From positions 310,001 to 374,000 of the forward strand of contig CAWCLV010000006.1 in the NCBI GenBank assembly GCA_963796485.1: a stretch of 64,000 bases of DNA, given 5' to 3'. The number at the start of each line of letters is the position of its first letter. Position 1 is the first letter of the stretch. The translations under genes and the position numbers were made by a program. The notes under the pieces were generated by a model. The model worked only from the letters and a program-made list of their open reading frames with translations, was not told the origin of the DNA and made no database searches. The DNA comes from CAWCDJ01 sp963796485. Lineage in GTDB: Bacteria; Acidobacteriota; Terriglobia; Bryobacterales; Bryobacteraceae. Of the stretch, positions 16,178 to 24,422 are shown piece by piece.

Positions 16178-17154
16178 AGAAGCCTACAGTCGCGCTCACC
16201 ATGGGAGATCCCGCCGGGGTCGGCCCCGAGGTGCTGCTCAAAGCCCTTGCCGACGAAGAGGTCGCGTCGCTCGCGAAGTGGATCGTGGTGGGCGACTCGG
16301 AAATCCTCGAACTCGCGGCCGAGATCACCGGGAAATCGCTGGCAGGCGTGTGCCTGCGCGATCTACGGCTGCTGAAATCTTATGACGACTTCGCCTTCGG
16401 CAAGCTCGAGGCGCAGTGCGGCGCGGCGGCCGTGGAGTACGTGCGGGTGGCGACGAACCTCTGTCTGGAAGGCGCGGCCGATGCCATGGTGACCGCGCCC
16501 CTGAACAAGGAGGCGGTCACTCTCTCGGGCCGCCCGTTCTCGGGTCACACGGAATACATCGCAGATCTGTGCAAAGCGACGGAATCCCGCATGCTCCTGG
16601 CGAGCGAGCGGCTCGCGACCATTCACGTCACCACCCACATCTCACTGCGCCAAGCGTGCGAGATCACCACCGAGCGCGTCTTTCGAACCATCGAACTCGG
16701 CGAGCAGGCGATGAGGCTCCTCGGGTTCGGATGGCCGCGCATCGCCGTCTGCGGTCTCAATCCGCACGCCGGTGAGCACGGCATCTTCGGCCATGAAGAC
16801 CAGCAGGTGATCGCCCCGGCCATCGAGGCGGCGAAGCGGGCCGGCATCCGGTGCAGCGGGCCGCACGCCGGCGATACTGTTTTTCTTCAGGCCTCCCGCG
16901 GGGCTTACGACCTGGTGGTGGCGATGTACCACGATCAGGGCCACATTCCCATGAAGCTCATCGATTTCGAAGGGACCGTGAACATCTCGCTCGGCATTCC
17001 CATCATCCGCACCTCCGTGGATCACGGGACGGCGTTCGACATCGCGGGACGCAACATGGCCGATCCGCGCAGCATGAAACAGGCCATGCGGATGGCGGCG
17101 CGGATGGCCAGGACGCGGACCACGGCTAGGGTGGAGGCCACTGGAAAACGCTGA
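16162..17154 (+). CDS. pdxA2: PdxA2-type 4-phosphoerythronate/threonate dehydrogenase
   Basis: A 330-residue NAD-dependent, metal-dependent dehydrogenase of the PdxA family: LTMGDPAGVGPEV at the N-terminus, TAPLNKEAV, FSGHTEY, GLNPHAGEHG and SVDHGTAFDIAG. The segment AMYHDQGHIPMKLIDF has HIPMKL rather than the LPVLKY usual in vitamin B6 PdxA, which together with the adjoining DUF1537 kinase points to the PdxA2 catabolic branch. It overlaps the kinase gene upstream and, at its 3' end, overlaps the convergent phosphopantetheinyl transferase by 29 bases. A role in pyridoxal phosphate synthesis cannot be excluded if no other pdxA exists. Confidence 0.85.
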   Translation: MPQILEKPTVALTMGDPAGVGPEVLLKALADEEVASLAKWIVVGDSEILELAAEITGKSLAGVCLRDLRLLKSYDDFAFGKLEAQCGAAAVEYVRVATNLCLEGAADAMVTAPLNKEAVTLSGRPFSGHTEYIADLCKATESRMLLASERLATIHVTTHISLRQACEITTERVFRTIELGEQAMRLLGFGWPRIAVCGLNPHAGEHGIFGHEDQQVIAPAIEAAKRAGIRCSGPHAGDTVFLQASRGAYDLVVAMYHDQGHIPMKLIDFEGTVNISLGIPIIRTSVDHGTAFDIAGRNMADPRSMKQAMRMAARMARTRTTARVEATGKR

Positions 17155-17770
17155 GCCGCCCGATTGCGCCTTTCACCGCGACGGCGCCCGCGCAACCGGG
17201 CCAGTGCGGCAATTCCGCAAACGTCCAACCCGGGACATCGAGCGAAGTATCGAACGAGGTGAGCGGGATCGAGAAGCCTCCGCCCACGCACTTGATGTAG
17301 GATTCCTTCCTCGTCCAGCATTCGAAGAAGGCTCGTTCGCGGTCGGCCGCCGCCCGAATGCGCGAGCCTTCGCCCGCCGCGAAGAAGCGCCCCACGATGG
17401 CGTCGAGTTCCTCCACCGGCCGGATGAACTCCACGTCCACGCCGATGGACCGCCCGGGCGTGACCGCGCAGACCGCCAGGTCGCCCGAATGCGAGAGGTT
17501 GAACTGAAGGTCCGTCCCAGGGACGAACGGCTTTCCGTGCTCACCCGTCGCGAACCCGACGTCCGCCGGGGCAAGCGCGAGGTACCGCCCCAGCACGTCA
17601 CGCAGGAAGCCGTGCGCAATGACGTACCGCCGGGCCAGGTGCTCGAACACAAAGCGGCCGGCGCGCGCGCGCTCGTCGCCGCTCAATACCGGGCGGCAAG
17701 CTTCCGCCCGGGCATCGTCATCCAGGGCGGCGCTCCAGACGTGCACCGCTCCCGGTTCCAGTGCGCTCAC
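17126..17770 (-). CDS. Sfp-type 4'-phosphopantetheinyl transferase
   Basis: Transfers phosphopantetheine from CoA to carrier proteins. The 214-residue protein has the superfamily motifs: GKPFVPGTDLQFNLSHSGD, SIGVDVEFIRP (Mg-binding Asp and Glu) and FFECWTRKESYIKCVGGG. The GTG start overlaps the upstream gene's stop as GTGA, so it is translationally coupled to the exported protein at 17.8-18.7 kb. No polyketide, peptide or fatty acid synthase lies in the window, so its partner is elsewhere. Confidence 0.9.
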   Translation of the reverse strand: MSALEPGAVHVWSAALDDDARAEACRPVLSGDERARAGRFVFEHLARRYVIAHGFLRDVLGRYLALAPADVGFATGEHGKPFVPGTDLQFNLSHSGDLAVCAVTPGRSIGVDVEFIRPVEELDAIVGRFFAAGEGSRIRAAADRERAFFECWTRKESYIKCVGGGFSIPLTSFDTSLDVPGWTFAELPHWPGCAGAVAVKGAIGRLSVFQWPPP

Positions 17771-18705
17771 TGGACTTCGTAGAACTCGTACGCCACCCGC
17801 CAGCGCAGTTCCTTACCCGGCTCGACCCGGATGTGGTTGTACGCCTCGGGGCACGCCGTGGTGCGAATCGACCAGTAATACAGGCGCGAGAGCGGCAGAT
17901 CGCCCGTCTGCCGGACGCCTGCCCTGGTCTTGCGGTTCTCGATCCGGAAATCGTAATCGGCCGCGGTCGGACCAAATCCCTTCATCTCGCCGAACACCGA
18001 CTGGCGGTCCTGCAGTTCCTTCACGTAGCCGAACTGCTTGCCCCGGGTTTCGGCGACACCGGGCCACTCGTGGTCGATACTCACCTGGAAAGGAAACGTC
18101 ACGCTGACGTCCGGCCCGGTCGGCTGCCCGTCGAGCATATAGAAATCGTGATTGAAGACGTTGGTTTCGATCACCTTCTTCCCGGTGTTGCGCAGTCGGT
18201 GCTCGATCACCAGGATGGGCTTACCCTTCTCCAGCCGTACGGTCTTGCGATACACGTAGGTCCCCGCCAGGTCTTGCGTGAACTCCACCGAGTCGCTCTT
18301 GGCCCGGGTGGTCCACTTTCCGGGGTCCACGATGTCGTACGTGTAGAAGTCGTTCACCTTGCGGTCATCCGGCCGCCGCAGCACGCCGACGCCAATGCGC
18401 ACGAACGTCTCGCCCGGCTTCGCGTCGTCGAACCACAGTGCGTTGAACGACTCGACCGGCCCGGTGATGGAATCGTGGAGCGTCGGGTCGTAGCGCGGAA
18501 ACCAGACGCCGAAGTAGCTGTGCCCCTTGTACTCGAGGCTCGCGATCACGCCCGACCAGTCGAATCGCGTCGCGCGATAGTAGCCGTTCTGCGTGTCCGG
18601 CAGGTACAGCTTGGCGCGAACCTGGCCGTTCGCGATATCCGCTTGCGGAAAATCCGCCGCCAGCAACCCGGCGGCCAACCCCAAAGCGATCAAAATGCTT
18701 TTCAT
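17767..18705 (-). CDS. Exported protein, possibly galactose-mutarotase-like fold
   Basis: A 312-residue protein with signal peptide MKSILIALGLAAGLLAA. The rest is mostly beta (QVRAKLYLPDTQNGYYRATRFDWSG and TYVYRKTVRLEKGKPILVIEHRL are cut here as separate strand segments), with LYYWSIRTTACPEAYNHI near the end. The long run of strands with conserved Glu and His resembles the mutarotase-like superfamily, but no catalytic motif was recognised. Common in Acidobacteria; function unknown. It lies divergent from the GH3 glycosidase, which fits a role in carbohydrate handling. Confidence 0.75.
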   Translation of the reverse strand: MKSILIALGLAAGLLAADFPQADIANGQVRAKLYLPDTQNGYYRATRFDWSGVIASLEYKGHSYFGVWFPRYDPTLHDSITGPVESFNALWFDDAKPGETFVRIGVGVLRRPDDRKVNDFYTYDIVDPGKWTTRAKSDSVEFTQDLAGTYVYRKTVRLEKGKPILVIEHRLRNTGKKVIETNVFNHDFYMLDGQPTGPDVSVTFPFQVSIDHEWPGVAETRGKQFGYVKELQDRQSVFGEMKGFGPTAADYDFRIENRKTRAGVRQTGDLPLSRLYYWSIRTTACPEAYNHIRVEPGKELRWRVAYEFYEVQ

Positions 18706-18765
18706 AAAGTCACCATGCGTAGATGAAACATGATAAATCCATTAAGAAGCGAGGATTCATCTTAC

Positions 18766-20619
18766 ATGAAACAGGCTACCGCCCTCAGAATCGCCGCGGC
18801 GACCGCTCTCGGTATCGCCGCCTGTCTAATTTTTTCGCTAGCGGGCTCCGCCGCTTCCAAACCCCGTCCGCTTTCTTCATTCGACCCCCAGGTCAAAAAG
18901 CTGCTCGCCCAGATGACGCTGGAGGAAAAGATCGGACAAATGACCCAGCCCGAACAGAGCGCGCTCAAGGATCAGGCCGATATCGAGACATACTTCGTCG
19001 GCTCGCTCCTCAGCGGAGGCGATTCCGACCCCAAGGAGGGCAACAGCCTCCAGGCCTGGACGGATCTCTACGACCGTCTTCAGAAGCATACCGAAAAAAC
19101 GCGCCTGAAGATCCCGCTCCTCTACGGAATCGATGCGGTCCACGGCCACAATAACGTGCTCGGCGCCGTGATCTTCCCGCACAACATCGGACTCGGCTGC
19201 ACGCGCAACCCCGCGCTGATCGAAAAGGTGGAGCGCGTCACCGCGGAAGAGATCCGCGCCACCGGCATCCAGTGGGCGTTCGGCCCCTGCGTCACGGTTC
19301 CCCAGGACATCCGCTGGGGCCGCACTTATGAAGGCTTCTCCGAAGACCCCGTGCTGGTGCGCCAACTCGGCAAGGCCGCCGTCCTCGGTTTTCAGGGGCT
19401 CGATCTTTCCAACCCGCTCTCCGTGGTTGCCTCCGCCAAACACTACATCGGCGATGGCGGTACGGCCTACGGGTCCGCGCGGAATGGCAAAGGCCTCGAC
19501 CAGGGAGACACGCGCGTGAACGAAGCCACCCTGCGACGCATTCACCTGCAAGGCTACATCTCGGCCATCGAAGCGGGCGTCGGGACCATCATGCCGTCGT
19601 ACTCCAGTTGGAACGGCGTGAAGTGCTCCGCCAGCAAACAGTTGATGACCGGCCTCCTCAAGAACGAGCTCGGTTTCCAGGGTTTCCTCATTTCCGACTA
19701 CAACGCCATCGACCAGATCTCGCCCGATTACAAAGAGGACGTCCGCATTTCCATCAATGCCGGCATGGATATGGTGATGGTGCCCACGCGCTATCGCGAG
19801 TTCTATAACGACCTGAAGGCGCTGGTGCAGGAAGACAAGGTGCCGATGGCGCGCATTGACGACGCCGTCACCCGCATTCTGCGCGTGAAGTTCGCCATGG
19901 GGATGATGGACCCGAAACGCTCGCAGCTGGCCGACCGGAAACTGCAGAAGAGCTTCGGCTCCCCCGCGCATCGCGCCGTGGCGCGCCAGGCCGTGCGCGA
20001 ATCCATGGTGCTGCTGAAGAACGACCGCAAGTCCCTGCCGATTTCGAAGAGCGTAAAGCGAATCCACGTGGCCGGCAAGAGCGCCGACGATATCGGCAAC
20101 ATGTGCGGCGGCTGGACGATCTCCTGGCAGGGCAAGAGCGGAGCCGTCACCGAAGGCGGCACGACGATTCTCGCGGCCATCAAAAACACCGTGTCCCGCG
20201 GGACCGATGTCACGTACTCGCGCGACGGCAGCGGCGCGCAAGGCGCCGACATCGGGGTGGTTGTGATCGGCGAGACGCCTTATGCCGAAATGATGGGCGA
20301 CCGCTCCGACCTTTCGCTTTCCGCGGAAGACGTCGCCGCCGTCAACAACATGAAGGCGGCGGGCATCCCGGTGGTAACCGTCCTGGTCTCTGGCCGGCCC
20401 ATGCTCGTCGGCAACATCCTCGAGAAGACCGATGCGCTTATGGCGGCATGGCTTCCCGGGACCGAAGGACAGGGCGTGGCGGATGTTCTGTTCGGCGATT
20501 ACAAGCCGACCGGCAAGCTGTCGTTCTCCTGGCCGCGCACGATGGCGCAACTGCCGCTCAACATCAACACGCCGAACGCCGACCCGCTTTTCAAGTACGG
20601 CTACGGCCTCAGCTACTGA
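18766..20619 (+). CDS. Exported glycoside hydrolase family 3 (beta-glucosidase-like)
   Basis: About 617 residues with a signal peptide from the ATG at 18766 (MKQATALRIAAATALGIAAC). The GH3 N-terminal barrel shows LTLEEKIGQMTQ-type start, LLYGIDAVHGHNNV, RWGRTYEGFSEDP, AKHYIGDGGT and the nucleophile Asp in GFLISDYNAID. The C-terminal alpha/beta domain has AVRESMVLLKND, IGETPYAEMMGDRSDL and LPGTEGQGVADVLFGD; there is no FnIII tail. Likely a periplasmic or secreted beta-glucosidase or exo-glucanase. A GCGAGGA ribosome site precedes the chosen start; an ATG at 18730 is the alternative. Confidence 0.93.
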   Translation: MKQATALRIAAATALGIAACLIFSLAGSAASKPRPLSSFDPQVKKLLAQMTLEEKIGQMTQPEQSALKDQADIETYFVGSLLSGGDSDPKEGNSLQAWTDLYDRLQKHTEKTRLKIPLLYGIDAVHGHNNVLGAVIFPHNIGLGCTRNPALIEKVERVTAEEIRATGIQWAFGPCVTVPQDIRWGRTYEGFSEDPVLVRQLGKAAVLGFQGLDLSNPLSVVASAKHYIGDGGTAYGSARNGKGLDQGDTRVNEATLRRIHLQGYISAIEAGVGTIMPSYSSWNGVKCSASKQLMTGLLKNELGFQGFLISDYNAIDQISPDYKEDVRISINAGMDMVMVPTRYREFYNDLKALVQEDKVPMARIDDAVTRILRVKFAMGMMDPKRSQLADRKLQKSFGSPAHRAVARQAVRESMVLLKNDRKSLPISKSVKRIHVAGKSADDIGNMCGGWTISWQGKSGAVTEGGTTILAAIKNTVSRGTDVTYSRDGSGAQGADIGVVVIGETPYAEMMGDRSDLSLSAEDVAAVNNMKAAGIPVVTVLVSGRPMLVGNILEKTDALMAAWLPGTEGQGVADVLFGDYKPTGKLSFSWPRTMAQLPLNINTPNADPLFKYGYGLSY

Positions 20620-20628
20620 TCGAAACCT

Positions 20629-20691
20629 GCCCGCTTGCTGACGCGCGGCTCTGTGCACCGCCACAGAGCTGCGACCGTGAGGGAGCGGGCC
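20629..20691. repeat. Interspersed palindromic repeat, copy B
   Basis: Begins GCCCGCTTGCTGACGCGC, has an inner hairpin GCTCTGTG-CACCGC-CACAGAGC and ends GCGACCGTGAGGGAGCGGGCC. Outer and inner dyads make a long stem. It separates two convergent genes and may act as a bidirectional terminator. Confidence 0.8.
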
Positions 20692-20696
20692 GGTTT

Positions 20697-22676
20697 TCAA
20701 AACGTCAGCCCCTCGATCATCCGGTTCAGTTCCCCCTCCAGCGCCGCTTTCTTTTTCTGTAGTTCCGCCTGGCGGTCGCGCAGCGCGGCCAGTTGCTGCT
20801 CGTGCTGGTCCAACTGCCGCGCGTACGCCTGTACCTGCTGCTGCTGGCCGCTGACGTTATTCAAACTCCCGATATTCCGCCGGATGCGGTCCTCGTCCGA
20901 GGTCAGGTCGCGGATCTGCGACTCGGCCTGCTGGATCGCCTGGTCGTTCGCGGCAACCGCCGATTTCTGCGTAGCGAGCTGCTGCAACTGCCGCTTCCCG
21001 GCATCGGACAGGGCGCGGTTTTGCACGTAGCTCAGCAGGATGTCGGGAGTCAGGTTGATCACGGTGTAGCTCTGCTCGAAAACCCGCTCTTCGGAAACCG
21101 GGAACTCCTGCGACGCGCCGGGCGCGAGCGCGATCTCGAACCGGTAGGCTTCCGGCGTTTTCTCGGAGGGCTTCTGATTCAGCAGCGTGTACCCCTGCCG
21201 CAGCGGATGTTCGAGGATCAGCGTCTTCTCTTTCTGGTCTACATTCCTGATCGTGTATGTCCGGGTCTCTTCCGCCGCCGTCTTCGTGGTCAGGACGCCG
21301 CGCCGGGCATGAATCTCGCGCACCACCGCCTGCTTGCTGTTGAACGCCTCGGTGATGCGGGTCCCCAGATCCACCGCGTAGCTGATCAGCCGCTTATCGC
21401 CGGCCTTGAGCGTTTCCATCAGCGCCTCGCCCCCATACGCGCCGCCGTCGTAAACCGTGACCGGGCCGCCGTCGAGCGTCTTGCCGCTCGTGTTGACCAG
21501 TTCGGCCGCGTTCGTCGGGTGCAGCGAGCTGTGGTCCGAATAGATCAGCAGCTTGCGGGCATCAATCGGCTGCTGCAGGAACGGCAGCATGGCCGACTGG
21601 CCCTTCTGAATCGTCACCGGGCGCGCGATGCGGTATTCGAACAGCTCCCCGAGTTCGCTCGCGGAAGCCTGCGACACAATCGTGCTGGGCGCCACCTCGA
21701 TGCTTTCCGCCATCTCGGCCCGGTTCATCAGCATTGCCTTCGGCGCCGCGGCAGACCGATTCCCCGCGAACCCGGCGAGCGCCCCGTTCTGCGCCGCGAA
21801 GCCGGGCTCGTGCACTACGGGCCTGGCGGCCGCGTCTTCCGGCAGCTCCGCCGTGGGCCGCTGCACGTACTTCGGCGGATACAACTGGCTGATGAACGAA
21901 ATGGGCCGGCCGGACACCAGCGAGAGCTGCACGTTATTCCAGTCGTCGCCCGTGGTATTATCCACGATCGCCCAGCCTTCCAGCACGGGTTTGCCCGCGC
22001 CTCCGAAGATCAGCCGGTAGCTGGATTTCCAGACCGCCGCCGGGATGGTGTAGCTGGCCACAACGTCACGCGCGCTCGAGTTCGTGGAGTCGATATACAC
22101 ACTGCGCTTGTCCTTCGACCGCGCGGCCGCGAGCGCCGCCAGGTACTCGCGAAATTGCTGCTGTAACTGCGGGTCAGTAAAACGGATGCCGCTGGCCGCG
22201 CCCAGGTCGAGCGTGCGCAACTCCCCGCCATCCATCAGGAGCGTGATCTGCTCCCGCTCCGGCTGCTTGTCGGTGGCCGGCGCCAGCCGCGCGCTCACGA
22301 TGGCGCCCGCAATCGTCCCGCTCCCGATCTGCAACTCGACGCGCGCGCCCTTCAACTGGTCGAGCATGGCGGCCATCGACTGCGCGTTCCCGATGCGAAA
22401 CGGAAACGCCTCCAGGCTGTGGCTCAGCGGATCCATCGAATCGTAGCGCAGCCCCGAGATCCTGCCTCCGCCCTTCTCTTCCACCGTGAGCGACTTCAGC
22501 ACGTCGTTCATCTCCGCCGCGGTGAAATCGAGCCGCGCCGATTCTCCCGGCCCGAGATGCCCGGAACGCTCGAAAAATCCCACGCCGTGCTTGTACAGCA
22601 CCACTTCCCGGACCGGCAGTTCCGCCGCGCCCGCCGCGGCCGCGCTCAAAACCAGACAAACGATCGTGCGTTTCAT
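20697..22676 (-). CDS. Exported DUF4139-domain protein (mucoidy-inhibitor-like)
   Basis: A 659-residue protein with signal peptide MKRTIVCLVLSAAAAGAA (start ATG 22676). An N-terminal DUF4140-like segment (LPVREVVLYKHGVGFFERSG) is followed by a large DUF4139 beta domain (GDDWNNVQLSLVSGRPISF, IRNVDQKEKTLILEHPL) and a C-terminal coiled coil from about residue 570 (NDQAIQQAESQIRDL, RQLDQHEQQLAALRDRQAE). Such proteins are predicted to be periplasmic; function is unknown. The in-frame upstream extension to 22988 is not used because the signal peptide begins at 22676. Confidence 0.85.
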   Translation of the reverse strand: MKRTIVCLVLSAAAAGAAELPVREVVLYKHGVGFFERSGHLGPGESARLDFTAAEMNDVLKSLTVEEKGGGRISGLRYDSMDPLSHSLEAFPFRIGNAQSMAAMLDQLKGARVELQIGSGTIAGAIVSARLAPATDKQPEREQITLLMDGGELRTLDLGAASGIRFTDPQLQQQFREYLAALAAARSKDKRSVYIDSTNSSARDVVASYTIPAAVWKSSYRLIFGGAGKPVLEGWAIVDNTTGDDWNNVQLSLVSGRPISFISQLYPPKYVQRPTAELPEDAAARPVVHEPGFAAQNGALAGFAGNRSAAAPKAMLMNRAEMAESIEVAPSTIVSQASASELGELFEYRIARPVTIQKGQSAMLPFLQQPIDARKLLIYSDHSSLHPTNAAELVNTSGKTLDGGPVTVYDGGAYGGEALMETLKAGDKRLISYAVDLGTRITEAFNSKQAVVREIHARRGVLTTKTAAEETRTYTIRNVDQKEKTLILEHPLRQGYTLLNQKPSEKTPEAYRFEIALAPGASQEFPVSEERVFEQSYTVINLTPDILLSYVQNRALSDAGKRQLQQLATQKSAVAANDQAIQQAESQIRDLTSDEDRIRRNIGSLNNVSGQQQQVQAYARQLDQHEQQLAALRDRQAELQKKKAALEGELNRMIEGLTF

Positions 22677-22723
22677 GTTCTCTCCGCAAGAGGAATGCCG
22701 CGTTCGGCGCTTCCCTTTCAGGC

Positions 22724-23137
22724 TCACTCGCCCATCACCTTGATGATGACGCGTTTCGCCCGTTGTCCGTCGAACTCGGCGTAGTAAACCTGCTGCCAGG
22801 GACCGAAGTCCAGCCGGCCTTTGGTCACCGGCACGATCACCTCGTGATGCACCAGCAGACTCTTCAAGTGCGAATCGCCGTTCGTTTCCCCGGTGCGGTG
22901 ATGCTGGTAATCCTGGCGGAAAGGAGCGAGCTTCTCCAACCACTCGTCGATATCCGCCAGTAGTCCGTCTTCGGCGTCGTTCACCCATACCCCGGCGGTG
23001 ATATGCATGGCGGAGACCAGGATCATTCCTTCCGCGATCCCGCTCTTCCGCAGGGCCGCTTCCACATCCGAAGTAATGTTGAGAAACTCCCTGTGCTTTT
23101 TCGTCTTAAATGTGAGATATTCCGTATGGAACTTCAT
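22724..23137 (-). CDS. YjbQ-family protein (UPF0047)
   Basis: A 137-residue cytoplasmic protein of the YjbQ/UPF0047 family. Conserved family features are visible: EFLNITSDVEAALRKSGI, GMILVSAMHITAGVWVNDAE, HHRTGETNGDSHLKSLLVH and GPWQQVYYAEFDGQR. Members have weak thiamine-phosphate synthase activity in vitro, but the true role is uncertain. The ATG at 23137 gives the usual MKFHTEYLTF start; the response regulator gene begins 25 bases away on the other strand. Confidence 0.92.
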   Translation of the reverse strand: MKFHTEYLTFKTKKHREFLNITSDVEAALRKSGIAEGMILVSAMHITAGVWVNDAEDGLLADIDEWLEKLAPFRQDYQHHRTGETNGDSHLKSLLVHHEVIVPVTKGRLDFGPWQQVYYAEFDGQRAKRVIIKVMGE

Positions 23138-23161
23138 AGCCCCGATCATAAACTGAGACGT

Positions 23162-23554
23162 ATGCCCCAGGTTTCCGGACATATCCTGATCGTTGACGAC
23201 GAGCCGGTGCTGCTTCGGATGATGAGCACGTATTTGGGGCGTATAGGGTATGCCGTCTCCACCCTGAGCAGCACGGCGAAGGCGCTGGCGGCGCTCGAAG
23301 CTCCCGCCCCGGACGTGCGGCTGCTCGTGCTCGATGCCAGCATGCAGGGCACGTCCATGGAGGATCTCGCCAGGCGTGCGATCGAAGCTATCCCCTCCCT
23401 CCGCATCGTTGCGGTAAGCGGTTATCCTGTGGATATGCGAACGCTGGAGTCGGCGGCTCCCGGCAGGGTGCTGTTCGTGCAAAAGCCCTTTACCGGGGAA
23501 ATGCTGGTCTCGGCGGTCCGGAGGCTTCTTGGCCCGGAAGAAGAAAGCGTTTAA
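23162..23554 (+). CDS. Single-domain response regulator
   Basis: A 130-residue receiver domain: acidic pocket D12-D13 in ILIVDDEP, phospho-acceptor D58 in LLVLDASM, Ser in VAVSGYP and Lys in FVQKPF. There is no output domain, so it likely acts by protein interaction or in a phosphorelay. The ATG at 23162 is chosen; an in-frame ATG at 23126 would overlap the divergent yjbQ-like gene. No histidine kinase is adjacent; the nearest is the hybrid kinase at 57-61 kb. Confidence 0.88.
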   Translation: MPQVSGHILIVDDEPVLLRMMSTYLGRIGYAVSTLSSTAKALAALEAPAPDVRLLVLDASMQGTSMEDLARRAIEAIPSLRIVAVSGYPVDMRTLESAAPGRVLFVQKPFTGEMLVSAVRRLLGPEEESV

Positions 23555-23684
23555 TTTCGGCAAAGAGGTGAAGGCGATTGCGCGCGAGCGCGTCGGGCCG
23601 GTGCCGTCGGGAAAGGTGCTGGAACCAAAGCCCTCCCGAAAAAAGCCAAAGCACAAGAAAAAAGTAGAGGACGAGTCTCTATGA
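23529..23684 (+). CDS. Small Lys-rich protein
   Basis: A 51-residue protein starting at a TTG (23529) inside the 3' end of the response regulator: ARKKKAFNFGKEVKAIARE, then RVGPVPSGKVLEP and a KPSRKKPKHKKKVEDE tail. Its TGA overlaps the ATG of the next gene (ATGA), the hallmark of coupled translation. The strongly basic, low-complexity tail suggests nucleic acid or ribosome binding. No family recognised. Confidence 0.6.
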   Translation: MARKKKAFNFGKEVKAIARERVGPVPSGKVLEPKPSRKKPKHKKKVEDESL

Positions 23685-24421
23685 ACGGCGAAGCCCCTTT
23701 TTCGCGGCGTGATTTTCTCGCTTACGGTTCAGTCCTGGGATGGTTCCCGTTCTTACAGCCCCGCCACATCAGCCTCGCGGGAGCGCGCTTCCGGATCACC
23801 CGCAATGGGCATTCGAACCGGCGCTATCTGCTGATCCACGGCGACGAGAGCAGCGCGAGGGAGGTGCTGGCGAACCACATCCGCTGGAACCAGGGAATCG
23901 CTTACGCCGTGGAAGGCAAAACGCGCACGGTGCCGGTCGAAGGCGGCAAGATCGATCCGAACCGCATGTTCTCGGACGCGGGCGCCGCGGCGAACCTGAA
24001 ACAGATGAATCCCGATTGGGCCGCGGCGCAGGTCAGCTCGGCGGTGAATCTGCTGCACGGCCACCGCGAGAAACTGATCCGCGCGCTCCTGCCGGGGTCC
24101 GGCGGACTCACGGTGGCACTGCACAACAACTCGGGTGACTATTCCGTGGCGACCGAGCAGCCCATCAGCGACGCGGTATCGCTCCGCGAACCAGCCAATC
24201 CTCACGCTTTCTATCTGTGCACCGATCCCGGCGACTTCAAGATTCTCTCCGGCTCGGGATACAACGTGCTCCTGCAGCATAGCAAGCCCCCGGTCGATGA
24301 CGGTTCGCTCTCGCGCGTGGCAGCCGCACGCAAGCTGCGTTACGTCAACGTGGAGGTTGCGCTGGGCCACCCCGGAAGGCAGCAGGAAATGCTCGACTGG
24401 CTGGAATGGATCCTGCCCTGA
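23681..24421 (+). CDS. Tat-exported protein of unknown function
   Basis: A 246-residue protein with a twin-arginine signal (SRRDFLAYGSVLGWFPF), so it is exported folded, often with a cofactor. The mature part has RRYLLIHGDESSAREVLANH and GGLTVALHNNSGDYSVATE, which are reminiscent of alpha/beta hydrolase-like or amidase folds with conserved His and Glu, but no family is assigned. It is coupled to the small basic gene upstream and converges on dnaJ. Confidence 0.72.
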   Translation: MNGEAPFSRRDFLAYGSVLGWFPFLQPRHISLAGARFRITRNGHSNRRYLLIHGDESSAREVLANHIRWNQGIAYAVEGKTRTVPVEGGKIDPNRMFSDAGAAANLKQMNPDWAAAQVSSAVNLLHGHREKLIRALLPGSGGLTVALHNNSGDYSVATEQPISDAVSLREPANPHAFYLCTDPGDFKILSGSGYNVLLQHSKPPVDDGSLSRVAAARKLRYVNVEVALGHPGRQQEMLDWLEWILP

Positions 24422-24422
24422 G

